From Cyprinus carpio (taxonomy: Eukaryota; Chordata; Actinopteri; Cypriniformes; Cyprinidae): DNA of 64,000 nucleotides. The first letter of the stretch is position 1. Each line of letters opens with the position of its first letter. Where the stretch lies: NCBI RefSeq assembly GCF_018340385.1, contig NW_024879282.1, forward strand, positions 1,290,001 through 1,354,000, given 5' to 3'. A model generated the notes under the pieces. It did no database searches. It saw nothing but the letters and a program-made list of their open reading frames with translations, and was not told the origin of the DNA. A program made the translations under genes and the position numbers. Positions 50,369 to 63,230 of the stretch are shown here, piece after piece.

Positions 50369-53300
50369 CTGTTGTAAAGGGTACTAACTAATATTTCCCT
50401 CTGACGAAGCCAGGCTGGAAGCAGGCCGGTAGACAAGCCCGGCCTAAGGCATCTTCCTGTTTCTGTCTCCGCTGAATGCGAAGGGTCCAAGACTTTACAC
50501 CATCACCAGGCCCTGAATTTTCTGTGCTTTTTCTCAGGACCGCGGAAAGACAACAGTTATAATACCAGGCAAGTAAGTATATTATTCTTGTTATTTATTT
50601 TTTTTTTTTTCCCTCACTGATCAGTAGTACAGCAATTTAAAAAATCCCAATGGGTGCACATGACTAAATGTAAGTACTCAGTTGTCATAAACCGTCTGTT
50701 ATTCAGCATCCTGTGCAACTTGATGAGTCGTGAATGCACTTATGATTATCTGAACGCGCAATCATTTATAGCAATGCTCTCTAGACCCGTGTAGCTGCTG
50801 CCCTCGCCAAGGAACCACTCTATCACAAGCATTTACGCCAAAAATAAAACAATTTAACATGGCTCAGTATCACAACAACAATGCCCGCATTATTACCATG
50901 ATTTAGAGATAACTTGGGATTTTGTTTGCCGACAATTTGGCATACTTGATTGAATGACCTGATTTACATGCCTGAGATGATTTTAATTTGTGTGGAGATG
51001 GGGATTCGCATTGGGAAATTTTAATCCACATAAGGCCATACAGTATACCTCTTGGGGGGTCTCATCAGGATCACTGTTTACGCAGAGGCTTTTGGGGAAT
51101 AGCGCTGTTAGAGATCTTAGACAATGTTTAAGTTGCTAACTACCATGAAGCGAACCAATGTGAGAAAAATCATCCTAAGGAGTCACATTCAGGTACATTT
51201 GGTAATTAACATCCTCTAATCTAATTGCACATGACTGACTTTCAATTAATCTGTTTTGGAACAACGCAGGGCGGTCATTTAACACTATATGTTTTGGACA
51301 GTACAAAATAAACACATCCGCAAAGTCTGGGGAAAATAAAATGTGATAAAGGTAGCTCCCGAGCCCAACTGTCCCAAATATAAAACAGAAGAGGATGTCC
51401 CAAAAGAATTTTAGTAAAAAATAAGAGAACACACAGTTGAGCTCGTACTAGCATATAGGGACTTACGGTTTTAATGTAGCTGAATTATACTACCTGCTGG
51501 AATCCCATATTCAATGACCATCATTTTGTGCACTTACGAAAACATCATTAGATGATTTATATAGATGCATTCCAATATATTTTAACCAGACAATGACACA
51601 ATCGTTCTTTTTAATACATTAAAAAACAACTAAACAATGATAGATTATGAGTACAAAACTAATAACAAAAAAAACCACAAATAACTACATTTTTTTTGAT
51701 TGCATCCAGTGGCGTCGACAGCAAAGATATACAAGGACATAGAATCTCTTGAGGGTCAGAGGCCAAAAGGTAAGAAGGTGAAAAAAAGCAAAAACCATGA
51801 AAAACCCACTTGAAGTCGGGGGGTAAAGAAAATACTTGTGGAGACCAACGTGTCATACAGAATACAAGTTGTCTATTTTTTTGAATGAATCCTCGAAGCT
51901 CAACTCAGAAGTAAACACTCCACGCCAACATGGTCTGTTAGCACGTTTTTCAAACTAGCTCTTGTTTCTGTCCTACAAAAGAATAGGTTTGGGAATGACA
52001 ATTGGGGGGACCAGGGGATTAAACTCTACGACAGATTTTTTCTTTTATGTGTTTGAAGACTTATCCCTGTAAGTAACATTAGAGCTTGAGAACATCATTA
52101 TTTAGCTCATGTACAATGAAAACAGATACACAAGTACATGCAAAAAATCCAGCTTCCTTTGTAAACATCCAACGTGTGACTGATATCATACTAGGAACAT
52201 TGCTAATATTAATTTTTAAATCAATGTTCATGGCATGACTGAAAAACATACATGCACCCAAACACAATTTCATTTAAACACGAAAATATACAGGTGGGGA
52301 AGAACACCAAAGGCAAAATCGTGAAGATCCATGCAACCCCAGCAGACAGTTTGAGGGAAATTCATTAATGGAGGATGATGCAATAATGATGTTTTTAATG
52401 AAAATTGTTAAATGAAACTTGAGAAGAAATAACCACCGGAGGCTTGTGAACTCTGCGCATGAACAGGAACGAGAAAGTACGTGTGGTCCATGCAAAACAA
52501 CAAAATAGAGAGCAGCTCTGCTACTTTAAATGCAAATAAGACTTCATGAGCCTCAATCATGTGCATTATCTCAATTTCAGCCTAAAACAGCTCAGACTTA
52601 GAGGGGACACCGGGGTGATGTCCTGAACTCGATGGCCTCTCACTTTGCATGTTAGGCACACAATCAAAACACTCATTCTCACCTAGGTACAACCTCCATC
52701 AAAAATCCAATGGAAAAAAAACTGCATTTAATCCTCACAATTCTGATGATACGAATAAAATCGTGACCCTCATTTTACGCTCGTATTCATCCTTTTTTCG
52801 AGAGCCAGATTGAGAAGGAATTAGCAGACTTGGAACAAGTCCCGCCCTATCGCTAATTTCATGTGGTTTTTGACACGGATTAAAAAATGTCATTTGCAAG
52901 CCATAAAAGCATAAAATGCTTTGGTGTCCCATATTTCCCCCAGAGGAACAGCAATATTGTGGAAAGAAAGAGAGAGAGATAGTGAGGGGTACTATGCACC
53001 CTGAGGACACAGAAGCAACCCCCCCCACACACCACACTTATATATTCCCAGTTATGATATCCAGCACTCTTGGCGTGGCTCGCTCTTCTGAAAAGTGGGT
53101 CATGTGTTGAATGCATTTTCACAGCCCCAAGGCTCGACAGGCGGTCAAAGCTAATTAATAATAAATCACTAGTAATGATCTGTGCTTAAATTGTTCTCTT
53201 GGAAGGAGTAAGGCCATTTAAAACTGGCAGTTATAAACTATCAGAGAGGTTCATAGATGGTTTAATCCTTTGGAAACGGATTTGCTAGCAGAAGTACTGC

Positions 53301-53973
53301 CTGTAAATCACATACAGTACATTAAGCATCTATTAATGCACACTGCCAACTAATTGACTAAACCAAGCCACAGAGAAGCAATAACAATATTCAGAGACAT
53401 TCAGAGATATAAATTCATAAGCCAGATAAAGAAGTGCCTGCCTGTCTCGGGAAACATTTGGAACGTAGAACATTCAGTTCTTTTGGCATTTGTATCCATA
53501 TTTATGCAAAATGTTTTTTTTCATTCCTTCCTTCATTCACGAGACTCCACTGGGGGAGTTTTCAAAGCCATCGACCCACTTTTAAAAAAATTGCAGGGAG
53601 ATGGTTTTGTGAAAGACGTTGAGATGTGTCTCTCTGCTTTGGGCAGAAATTTGACTGTCCCAAATTCTCATTCTGCAAGCAGCACCACTGAGCTCCCCCC
53701 GAGAGCACAAGCCACCTAGACCCCTTCGACAGAATCAAACTGCAGAGAGATCATCCAACATCAAGAGCTTAGGCTGCGCGGTGCAAGATAAAGTTGAAAG
53801 TATGACGAGGAATCTGAGAGTCTTTGCTAGTGTTTTTGGAGGGGCAAACACAAAGTGCTTGGCAGCATCTGTCTCTCAGACCGGAACATTGACTGAAGCG
53901 CAGTTAGAATCAGTAAAAGTCAGGACTCTTCCTCAAGAGGACGTTTCGCCACTGCTAATGCAATTTGGACAAC

Positions 53974-54462
53974 AAATTTTGACCCGTGGACCCACCAAAA
54001 CCAGTCATATGGGTCACTTTCCTATTTACCGAAACTGAGATTTAGACATCATCGGAATGCTGAATAAATAAGCTTTCCATTGATGTATGGATTTGTTAGA
54101 ATAGGAAAATATTTGGCCACCAAGAAAACAACTATTTGGAAAATCTGGACCTGAGAGGTGCAAAAAAAAAAAAAAATTAAATACTGATAAAATCTCACCT
54201 TTAAAGTGGTCTAAATTAATTTCTTAGCAATGTATATTACTAATCAGAAATTAGGTTTTGATTTAGATTTATGATAGAGACTTTATGGGGCTGATTCTCT
54301 ATGGAAATAAGGATCTTTACTTGATCTCTTAATGATTTTTTAAGTATAAAAGAAAATTGGCTACTTTGGCCCAATTACAATGCTTTTTTTTATGGGCTAC
54401 TACTAAAAATATAACCCAGTGACTCTAAGTGAGAGACCGGCTTTGTGGTCACCAGCCCCGGT
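53974..54462. mobile_element. GACC..GGACCAC..ACCAG cyprinid MITE
   Basis: Left end GACCCGTGGACCCACCAAAAC; right end CCGGCTTTGTGGTCACCAG, the imperfect complement. The interior has GAATAAATAAGCTTTCCATT, GATGTATGGATTTGTTAG and TTAGCAATGTATATTACTAA, which I recognise as an abundant cyprinid repeat. It differs from the remembered consensus mostly by small indels, like the dclk1 exons around it. Confidence 0.75.
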
Positions 54463-57400
54463 AAAATGTATGTCAATTACGTCATATAAACGACAAAAAA
54501 TGTTCCAGTTGCAATGATATGAAGACAAGTGCCATTTGCAGTCAACCATTAATTTATTCTTGAGTGAAATTAGTCAGACGGTGCCCCCCCCCGTTACCAA
54601 AAAAAAAAAAAAAAATAGCTGGTCATGGATCTTTACATGGTGGCCACATATGGCCAAACCATTGTTTAAAATCAGTTTGATTATACTTATATTTTATCTT
54701 GGTGTCAGATATAATTGTAGTAATGAGTTTTCTTAGTTAGGGGTTAACAATAATAAGAGTGCAACTTTTAGGAGAAAGGCATTAACTAATAAAAGCAAGT
54801 GAGAAACATGTTTGAGAGCATTAACTAAGTTGTTTCAACTATGAACGATTTAAGGTAAGTAAAACTCCAGTGTTTCAGTGGCCAACAGTTTCTGATTAAT
54901 GCTAGTTTGGGCTCAATATCAGAACGTGTTCTTGCGGGCTGTTAAAAACAGCACTGCAGCTGGATCTGATGTGTCCCAAAGGCTCAACATTTTGAACCAG
55001 TTGGAAATGGAGCTGCCAATATTCCTCAATGACTGAATGCTCTAGGGCATTTTAGTCACGCAGAAAACTAGTAAAGAGGAATAGACAAACACTCTGGTTC
55101 TAAACACAGAGAGTACTCTTGAATTATTAAGAGAAAACCCAGAGTCACTAGGGTTAAGGCTCATATTATATACGAGAGATAAACTTTGGACTGGGATGGA
55201 GAAGCAACACCTCCCTCTACGGGCATTTAGAACTCTCTTGCCGTTAGTCTATCAACTGCCGGATATTTAGACTGATTGACTGGGTCAGATGCAACACACC
55301 AACTCCTCCCAAATTCATACTCACCCCTTCCCCCCACCCTCCCCCGCCCCCCACCAACCACAACCCTAGTAATGCGTTGCCCTTGGAAAAAACACCAAAA
55401 TGTGAATAAATAAATATTTCCTTGATGGTGAGCGGAGGGGTTGCATGCTCCTTCAACCAGCACTACGCTACCTATGTCCATCCTTCTTTACTCCATTGCT
55501 GAACTCAACCCCAGCATCAGGGTCCAAAATTAGATTTCGCTCAAACGCCCACACACCTGGGAGTACACCAAATTTGGCTTTTGGTGAGTAAAAAAAACAA
55601 TATTTGCTCAATTTGCAGAGGGTATATTATTAAGAAAATGAGTGTGTAATATGATGTAACAATAACCTGATTTTATATGTATAGACATATATAGTCATCC
55701 TCACTGATGTAAGTGATGTTGCGAGGCTTACAATTTAACACGTATATGAACTGTCTATAAAAAAAAATAAAGTCCCACTGTATCAGCCCTCGCACGTCTC
55801 TGACTTCTGTACTTCAGTGAAAAACCTGGAAAAATCTAGAAGTCTTCAAGCAAATCAATGTGGTAATATCAACAAACAAAAAAAACGGCAAAAAACAATA
55901 AAATCTTGTTCACAAAAACTGCAAAAATACTAGCGTTCATGGCAGGTAAAGAAGGCCTTTTTGGTACATGTTTCTCTCTCAACATACTCGCCACTGGCTA
56001 GATTTATGGGCAAATTTAATTCCTGGCACCTCGGGTTTTCAGTGTAACTTCAAGAGTTGCTCTGCTCTTACTACAAGCTAGAATTCACTCATTTTCCACT
56101 GGATGATGCTAGTGGACCTTTCATGCTTAACTATGATGATGAAACCTGATGACGACAGAATGTTTCCAACTATTAATGGCCCAGACTAAGGATTGATTGT
56201 TGGATCTTAGCGCCACTTTGAAGGAAGTGGGAAGGTAAAGCGTTGCTGTCAATGTTGGCCTTGTCCATTTCCTCGAGAACATAGACGGAGCTGTGTTATA
56301 TAGAGCCTGAGATGGGGAGGAAGGGCAAAAGAAGGTCCTAAAGAGAGGAAGGAGTCTGGGACACTCAAATCAAACAATTATTACTGGATAAACGCCCATA
56401 GTGTAGAAACCATAAAAGGACCATTTTGCCACAGTAGAACTGGGTTTTAGGATGAGTAGATTATATCAAAAGCACCTAGGTGGGAGAAGATTATGGTGTG
56501 GGCAGGTGGGGCAGGAGCTAGTGGTAAAACATGGCGTTGTGTGTGTGCATTAGGGTGATTGTGCGAGAGAAGGTTTTACCCTAGCGGTTCTTTCAAGATC
56601 CCTGGGCTGGTGGGAGATGGGACCTGGGTGATTTTTGCCATGAAATGGGGTTGGGACAGCCTGACTGGCTAGGGGTCCCATTCACTACAAAGGAAAAAAG
56701 GGAAAATATGTCCTACACCAACAACACCCACACCACACACACCCCCCCACCACACAGCCGTAACCAAGTTTGTGAATGAAGCTACCCACGCAAATTGCCT
56801 ACCGACATCACCCCCCAGCCACAGTCCTAGGAGTGGCTGACAGTGCTCTTATATTCAAGAGTGTAGCTTTTCAAAAGCCGGTCTGCCAAGTAGGAAGAGA
56901 AGAAACGTGCCAAACAGCTGATCCTGCTTCCCAACACATACATCACTAAAAAAATCCTCTTTAGGGGATAGAGAGCCACACACCACAGGCGCACAAAATC
57001 CCTCCATTTTTCTACAACCTCAAATCTTCCAAGGCCCATCAGTCATGGGAAAGGACTGAACTAAACAACAATGGAGAAGATCTGACACTCTCTGAAGTGA
57101 TTCATATTCACAGGCTAACTGCCTCTTTTTGCCTGTGATAAAGATTAGGAAATTCTCCTTGCCAGTTTTACACACTCTCATATGTTACCAGGACACAAAA
57201 AAAAAGTGAAACATCCATCGCCAAAAATGATGATTTTTAAACAGAAAAAAACCCCCCAACAAAATTTAAATAAGAAGCAAAAATAAGTATATTTTTAAAA
57301 CTGCATCATTTCCCTTTCTATTCACAGTCTTGAAACATTGGAAATAAAAGCGCAGCTATTAGCGTCTAGAATAAGATGTGAAAGGTCAAAGCTTTGTAGT

Positions 57401-58107
57401 GAAGTTTATAGAAAAGAAATCAACCACTGTGTTTCTAATGACTGCAATGAGTTTTAAATGCATAGAATGATTACAATATTAAATATGACTGGGCCAACAC
57501 TACTTATGTCAAAAAAGGATAACTGGCAAAAGATACTGTTACAAAAATAATATAATATTAATTAAGTTTGTAACACTATTAGTACATTACAGACCCACAA
57601 AGGTGCATACACACCACCAATCATGTGTCGTTGTTGCTGTTAAAATGCCTTAAGAATTATATGAGGAATAACAGAAAAAAAATGATTTTTGGGAACTGAA
57701 TTTAATTACCACAATAATTTAATTGGGCAACCATACTAGTTCCATTTCATTTTAAAAGGGACTAGTGTCATTTCTAAAAAATGTTCTTTTGTAGCAGACA
57801 AAACATGGGAATGTTTGAGACACAAAGCGTATAAAAAAAAAAAAAAAAAAAAAAAAAGACCAGTTAAAGACCCTAGTTTCAAACAAATTGTGGTTACAAC
57901 ACTCCTCGGTCTTTGCTATAAAAGAATTAAATGAAATTTTGAAATTATTAACCGACTGACTGATCTATAAATACACTTCAAATAAAAAATCCTTCTGGCG
58001 ATCATTCCAGCTGAATATACATCACTATTTAACTCCGTTATAAAAAATAAAAAGCCAGCTTCCCACCATGTATCCGCAGAAGAGCAGCGAATCCGCCTCT
58101 CCTACCT

Positions 58108-58345
58108 TCGTATTGCAGCAATCTTGAGACCAGTGCTATTCCAGTGGGCAGAAAGCAGCAGCACTCGCTGAGGAGCGCGGATTCCATGAAGGAGCACGTG
58201 AGAGCAGAGCGGAGTACAGAGCGTGAGGCCGCTGCTCGCCCATTGGCTCGCTTGTCCTGCCTGCGTAGGCTGTGACGCGCGCCCGAGCAGTGCTTGTAAC
58301 GCGTCGTTGGGAAGCGCGCGTGGGCTGAGGTCAAAGGTGGAAACG
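58108..58345 (-). promoter_or_regulatory. CpG-rich promoter and candidate non-coding first exon of dclk1
   Basis: A local GC-rich island in AT-rich surroundings with many CpGs (GACGCGCGCCCGAG, ACGCGTCG, AAGCGCGCGTG). On the - strand it has a CCAAT box (58239-58243), CACGTG at 58194-58199 and a consensus donor CGAAG|gtagga at 58107/58108. That suggests transcription leftward into dclk1, possibly the short kinase-only form. A divergent promoter is not excluded. Confidence 0.5.
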
Positions 58346-60989
58346 CGCAGAATCTTCCTCACCCGACAGACCTTTAATGGCAACTCGAAACCTCGGCCAG
58401 ATACAACAGAAACACTAAAAACCGTATTTTAAACATGAGATAGTGATTTTCTAAGGTCTCGCTCCTTTTGTGTAGTTAAAATATATTTTAAAAGACCATT
58501 TTACTTAGGCTAATATAAATAATTCAAAAAGGGATCTCTAACGTTATTTGATCTCAGGTATTTATTTATTATTAATTCGGTTAAGTATTATTTGTTTCTC
58601 AGGTATTTATTTAATAATTTAGTTATTCATTTATTTTGGTTTCTGAAAGCAGGTGAACATTAACCCTATAAAAAGCGCTTCTTAATAAAGCCATTTGTCA
58701 GCATGAACCTTTGTGATCGATGTGGTGTTTACAGGAAACAGACCAAAGATCAAATTATAGCTTTTTAGAATTGTCAATACTTTTAGCGTTCAGTCTATTA
58801 TTTATGAACATGATTAAATCTAATCTAGAAGAAGAAGAAACAAGAACAGAAAGCTGAGGGATTCAGTTGGGTGTTTTGGGGTTCGCTATAAGTTCTCTTT
58901 GAAATGATTGAGTGGTTTTGCAAGTGTTTACAGGTTTTGCTATACTTGTGAGGTTAAAATCTCGAACATTTTCCTCATAGCTACATAAAGTAAGCATGCC
59001 CAAAAACGACTTCCACTCGTCCAAAATCATTTGTTTTACAATAATCAAGAGGTTTGCTACATTTTTTAGCTCACATATAAAACCACTTCCATCTAATGAG
59101 ATGCCTTCCTAAAATGAAAACTAGTGCTGTGTGGTGTGTGTGTGTGCTTGTGTGTGTGTGTGGGTGTGTGTGGTGTGTTTGTGTGTGTCAGACTAGGGGA
59201 TGATGGAAGTACACTCATTAGCACCATCTGTGGTGCTTCATTAATTTGATGCAAGTGATGCTTCACAGACAGACTCATCACTGTTTTTTTTGGGGTTAGT
59301 TCTCAAACATGTTCTCAAAGTCCCCCTTTTAGAAATGGCAAAAAACTACCTACTCTAGACAAACATCCAAAATTTAACCCCCCCTTTTTTTGGGGGGTGG
59401 GGGGGTAGACTACAGAACATGTAAAAGCAAGGACAATATTCCAAAACTGGACTGGGAACCTGTGTGTGAGGTATTCTTTTTTTTTTTTGTGTGTTATTTG
59501 TTCATGGTTTTGTTCAGGGTCAGAAATAAACTTTTCCATTAAAGGGCAATATTTGTCCATTGTATTGTAAAAAAATTTGTCAACTACTTTAACCGCTACG
59601 TTAGTAGTGAGAATTTTAATAGCTGTTACCATTCACTTTTATTTTTTCAACATCCCAACAAAGAAGCCATTTGAACTGAGCAAGGTGGAACAGAAGATGC
59701 ATCTGACAAATGGCGTTGATGGTTTATTTACACCAACTGTTTAAAATGCTGCTCACGTACATGTATTTACACACAAACGGCCAAATGTAAATAAGTTATC
59801 AATTAGCAAAACGGGGTACCCTCATTAAAGGGCGAAAACCTGCAATCTCATGACTAAATCATTATTGTTGATTATTGCTCTTGAAATTTTAATGAGTAGT
59901 AATGATGATTAATATAATGTGTTTATTTATTTTTATTGTTTACATTTCTTTGTGGGGAAAAGCAAGCATCAACGGCTACAGACAAAACTAGCCAGCCCCG
60001 TTCATGTGAAAACTTTCACATTGTTTTTTGTGATGAGCATACCGAAGGTTTGAAAGCTCAAACATACATCGTATTTTCCATGACTGGCAAGTAATTGAAC
60101 ATCACCGTTCATAACCAAAGCAGAGGTTGAATGCATTCCCCCACTCCCTTCATAAATACACAAAACATAAATGACTGCAGCTATAGAGCATGTTACAGCA
60201 CCACAGGAACTACTTGTAAAATGGCCAATATTTTATGTATGGGATATGTGTTTCAGCATGGTTTATAATACAAATATAAATTTAGACACTAAAAAAGATA
60301 GAAAATGACTCTGAGTTTGCTCTTGTGTAACATGCTCAGCTGTGGGAGGCTGGATCCGTGATGTGACCTCTCTCATCTCTCCTCCTCTCTTTCTGCTGTT
60401 TACTTCTCTCTTTTTCGCACCAGGTGCCAATTGTGGTCCGCTGTTTGCATATGACCCTTTGTCCATGAATTCAAAATGAGGATATCGATACAACATGGAC
60501 GGTTGAAAGAGGCGACAGTGTCCTCCCCTGATTATACCCCTGGTCCTGATCTAACACTCACCACTACAGCTGAGCAGAAATAACTCCTGTGTGAATATGA
60601 ATGACTTATGATTTCAATCACAAAAGAGATAGATTATGTTTTTAGGGCTGTTAATCGATTTCCAAGTTTTTGTAAATTAAATTCATTATATCTATCAATA
60701 TGTGCAAAAAAAATGCCCCCCCAGACAATTAAAAGAGAGAGAAAATCAATGAATAATATTACAAAAAAACCTGGCTTTTTTGCCATCAATTATTACATTG
60801 TCAAAGCAGAAAGATGTGTGTTTGCAAAAACAAAATCCATGATTAAGATGACTTTTACTTCAAATGAGTCTCTATCTATAATATGCTTTCTCCGGTGAAA
60901 ATGTAATCTCGTATGAATCAGGAGTGAAATATGTATAGAACAACTCAAACTCCGTTTACAAAGCAAAAGCAGTCTAAAACAGTCCTAAA

Positions 60990-61240
60990 CAAATGTGACC
61001 CTGTCTGTGACAATCCAGGCTAAAATCTCAAAATCTAATTATGAGATAACAAGCAACAAAGTTTGAGTTTCACTACTATAATTTTACTATGATTTTCAAT
61101 CTTTGGACATGGCCTAACTCAGTCAATATTAAAGATATAAAGGTTATATGTTTCACAGAATATTCTATATCTTTATGAAGGATGATTTTATGTAGAAAAA
61201 CAGTAAATCTCAAAAACTTTTCACAGGCAGGGTCACAAAT
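60990..61240. mobile_element. MITE with TGTGACCCTG inverted ends
   Basis: Left end AATGTGACCCTGTCTGTGA; right end TTTTCACAGGCAGGGTCACA, its complement, about 250 bp apart. No coding capacity. Confidence 0.7.
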
Positions 61241-62444
61241 ATGTTGCTGGATTTTGATGTGAGTCTTTTTCACTGAAGGAAGTATTATTATGGATTATGG
61301 ACTCATATTTTGGCCAGAAGCAACAGTTTAAAGTTGAAATGCCTTGATGGATTTGTTTCCCCACAGATAAAACTGTTTTTCATGTCACAACAGATTAATG
61401 GATGAACTCATGTTGAATTACTTGTGGATTGTTGTGATGTTTTTATCAGCTGTTTGCACCCATTCCCTGCAGAGAATCCACTTATCTGTTCAGATGAAAG
61501 AAACAAACCCATCTATATCTTGGATGGCCTGAGAGGAGTGAATTTTCAGCAAATTTTTCAATTTGAGGTGAATTATTCCTTTAAGTCAAAATGTTCGAAT
61601 AACAAGAAATGATAGTGAAAATGTAAAAAGTAAAGTTGTAATTACAGGAATGAATTACATAAAGTATATAGAGTGCTTGGCAAAAAATAAAAACGAACAC
61701 TTTATATGTTTACACATATTATGCAATACACTATATATAAATATACTTCTGCATTATTCAAAAATATGGAGCATCTAGACTGTGGTTGTGCTTGTCCTCT
61801 GGGGTGCTCAGAGCTCCATTCTGAGAGCAAGCAGCCTGCTTAGAGTACATTCAAGCAAGCACATCTGTTTCACAGTGAATATCATTTTTAATGAAATTTC
61901 TATTTACGGTGCATCTATGTGATATGCACGACAGGGTTTTTCAGAGAGAGCCAGATAGAGTGGACCAGGATACAGTAATATCAGTCTCTGTGCAATAAGG
62001 GCTATGAAAAATTTATTCCATCACTGACAAATGAACACGACGTTTCATACCATTTTTTTATTGCAAAAGAGTGATACACACAGATATAAGTAGATAAAGA
62101 TTATTTTTATGTTATGGCCAATATTATACATCTATATTTGTTTAGACTTTTTCTTTTTAAATAGCATTCCTATTGTGGGCTCTAATCTACTATTTACATG
62201 CTTCTGCTGAAATCAGGGTTCACAATATTATATACTCTTAAAAGTATTGGCATTGGATCCTTTATCACCTTTAGCATCCATGAACTTCCCATTGTTCAAA
62301 AGGTTATTTATTGTAGAAAAAAGTAAAAATGTGAGGTTGGACTTTTATCCATAGGGAATTGACAGGATTGGTAAAGTGGGTGTTAGGCAGCATTTAATTA
62401 GAATACTAAACTAAAGTGACTAGAAACATCATTACTGACAACAG

Positions 62445-62575
62445 CCTCAAATGTTCCTGTAGCTCAAACAGTAGAGAATGGTGCTCAATTCCCAGGGAAT
62501 GCATAAACTGATAAAATGTGTGCAATACTGAATGCAGTACAAGTCACTTTGGATTAAAAAATGCCAAAAGTATAA
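62445..62575 (+). mobile_element. tRNA-derived SINE, degraded
   Basis: TGTAGCTCAAACAGTAGAG (tRNA-like A-box region), then TCAATTCCCAGGGAATGCAT, and a tail CAAGTCACTTTGGATTAAAA. Same family as the antisense copy near 23.4 kb. Confidence 0.7.
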
Positions 62576-62789
62576 AATAGTAACCAGTGTGCAGCTTCCA
62601 CTCCGAGAAAAAAAAATCCATAGAGAAATAGAAAAGGTACTGGTAGGATTTTTTTTCTGTTAAGTTAACGTAAATTTCCTTTAAACCATAAAACACCTAT
62701 GAAAAATCAATGCACTAAATTCCTTTATAAAGACATAGTACGTTGGACCCTATTTTTATAAACTTTTGTTTTAGAGTTTAGCTAATATT

Positions 62790-63230
62790 TATTAAAAGAG
62801 TCAGGTCACCATTATTTACATAGCGCTTTATACCATACAGATTGTTTCAAATCAGCTTCACCGTATAAACAGAAAAAATAACAATCAATGATGCAAACTT
62901 CATTAAATATGAGAAATCTAAATTTCTGCACTAAAAGTAGCTCTAACAAGACAGCAGTGTCATTATTCAGCTCAAGTCACATCAGTGTTGGTTCGGTTCA
63001 GTTCAATAACTGTAAAGTTCATCAATTATGAAATGAGTTTAGATTCAGCTATAAGCAGCTCTACAGAAGACAGTGTTGGTTATTCAGCTTGGGACAGTTC
63101 AGTATCAGTGTTGATGTTGCAAAAATCATCATGTTCAATTCAGCCTATGAATCCGCTCTACAGAAACAGTTTGATCCATTTAGCTGAATTCAATTCCAGT
63201 TTTGTTCTCGTCCGATAGTGTTTGTGCAGT
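62790..63230. repeat. dispersed cyprinid repeat with TTCAGCTC-type subrepeats
   Basis: Begins CACCATTATTTACATAGCGC, then irregular ~100-nt units of CAGCTCTACAGAAGACAGTG, TTATTCAGCT and GTTCAATAACTGTAAAG. No gene. Confidence 0.65.

Larger units (their letters stand above)
49378..58107 (-). other. presumed dclk1 intron sequence, poorly resolved
   Basis: No supported exon. 49430-50330 is GC-rich and irregular; the rest is AT-rich with many homopolymer anomalies. It contains an X-box at 50355-50368, (GT)n at 50256-50275 and a MITE at 53974-54462. Open frames at 53354-54038 could not be assigned; their end lies in the MITE. Confidence 0.4.

Noticed and set aside
58038..58432. Open frames on both strands in the CpG island
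   Set aside because: GC-rich sequence lacks stop codons by composition; better explained as promoter and non-coding exon.
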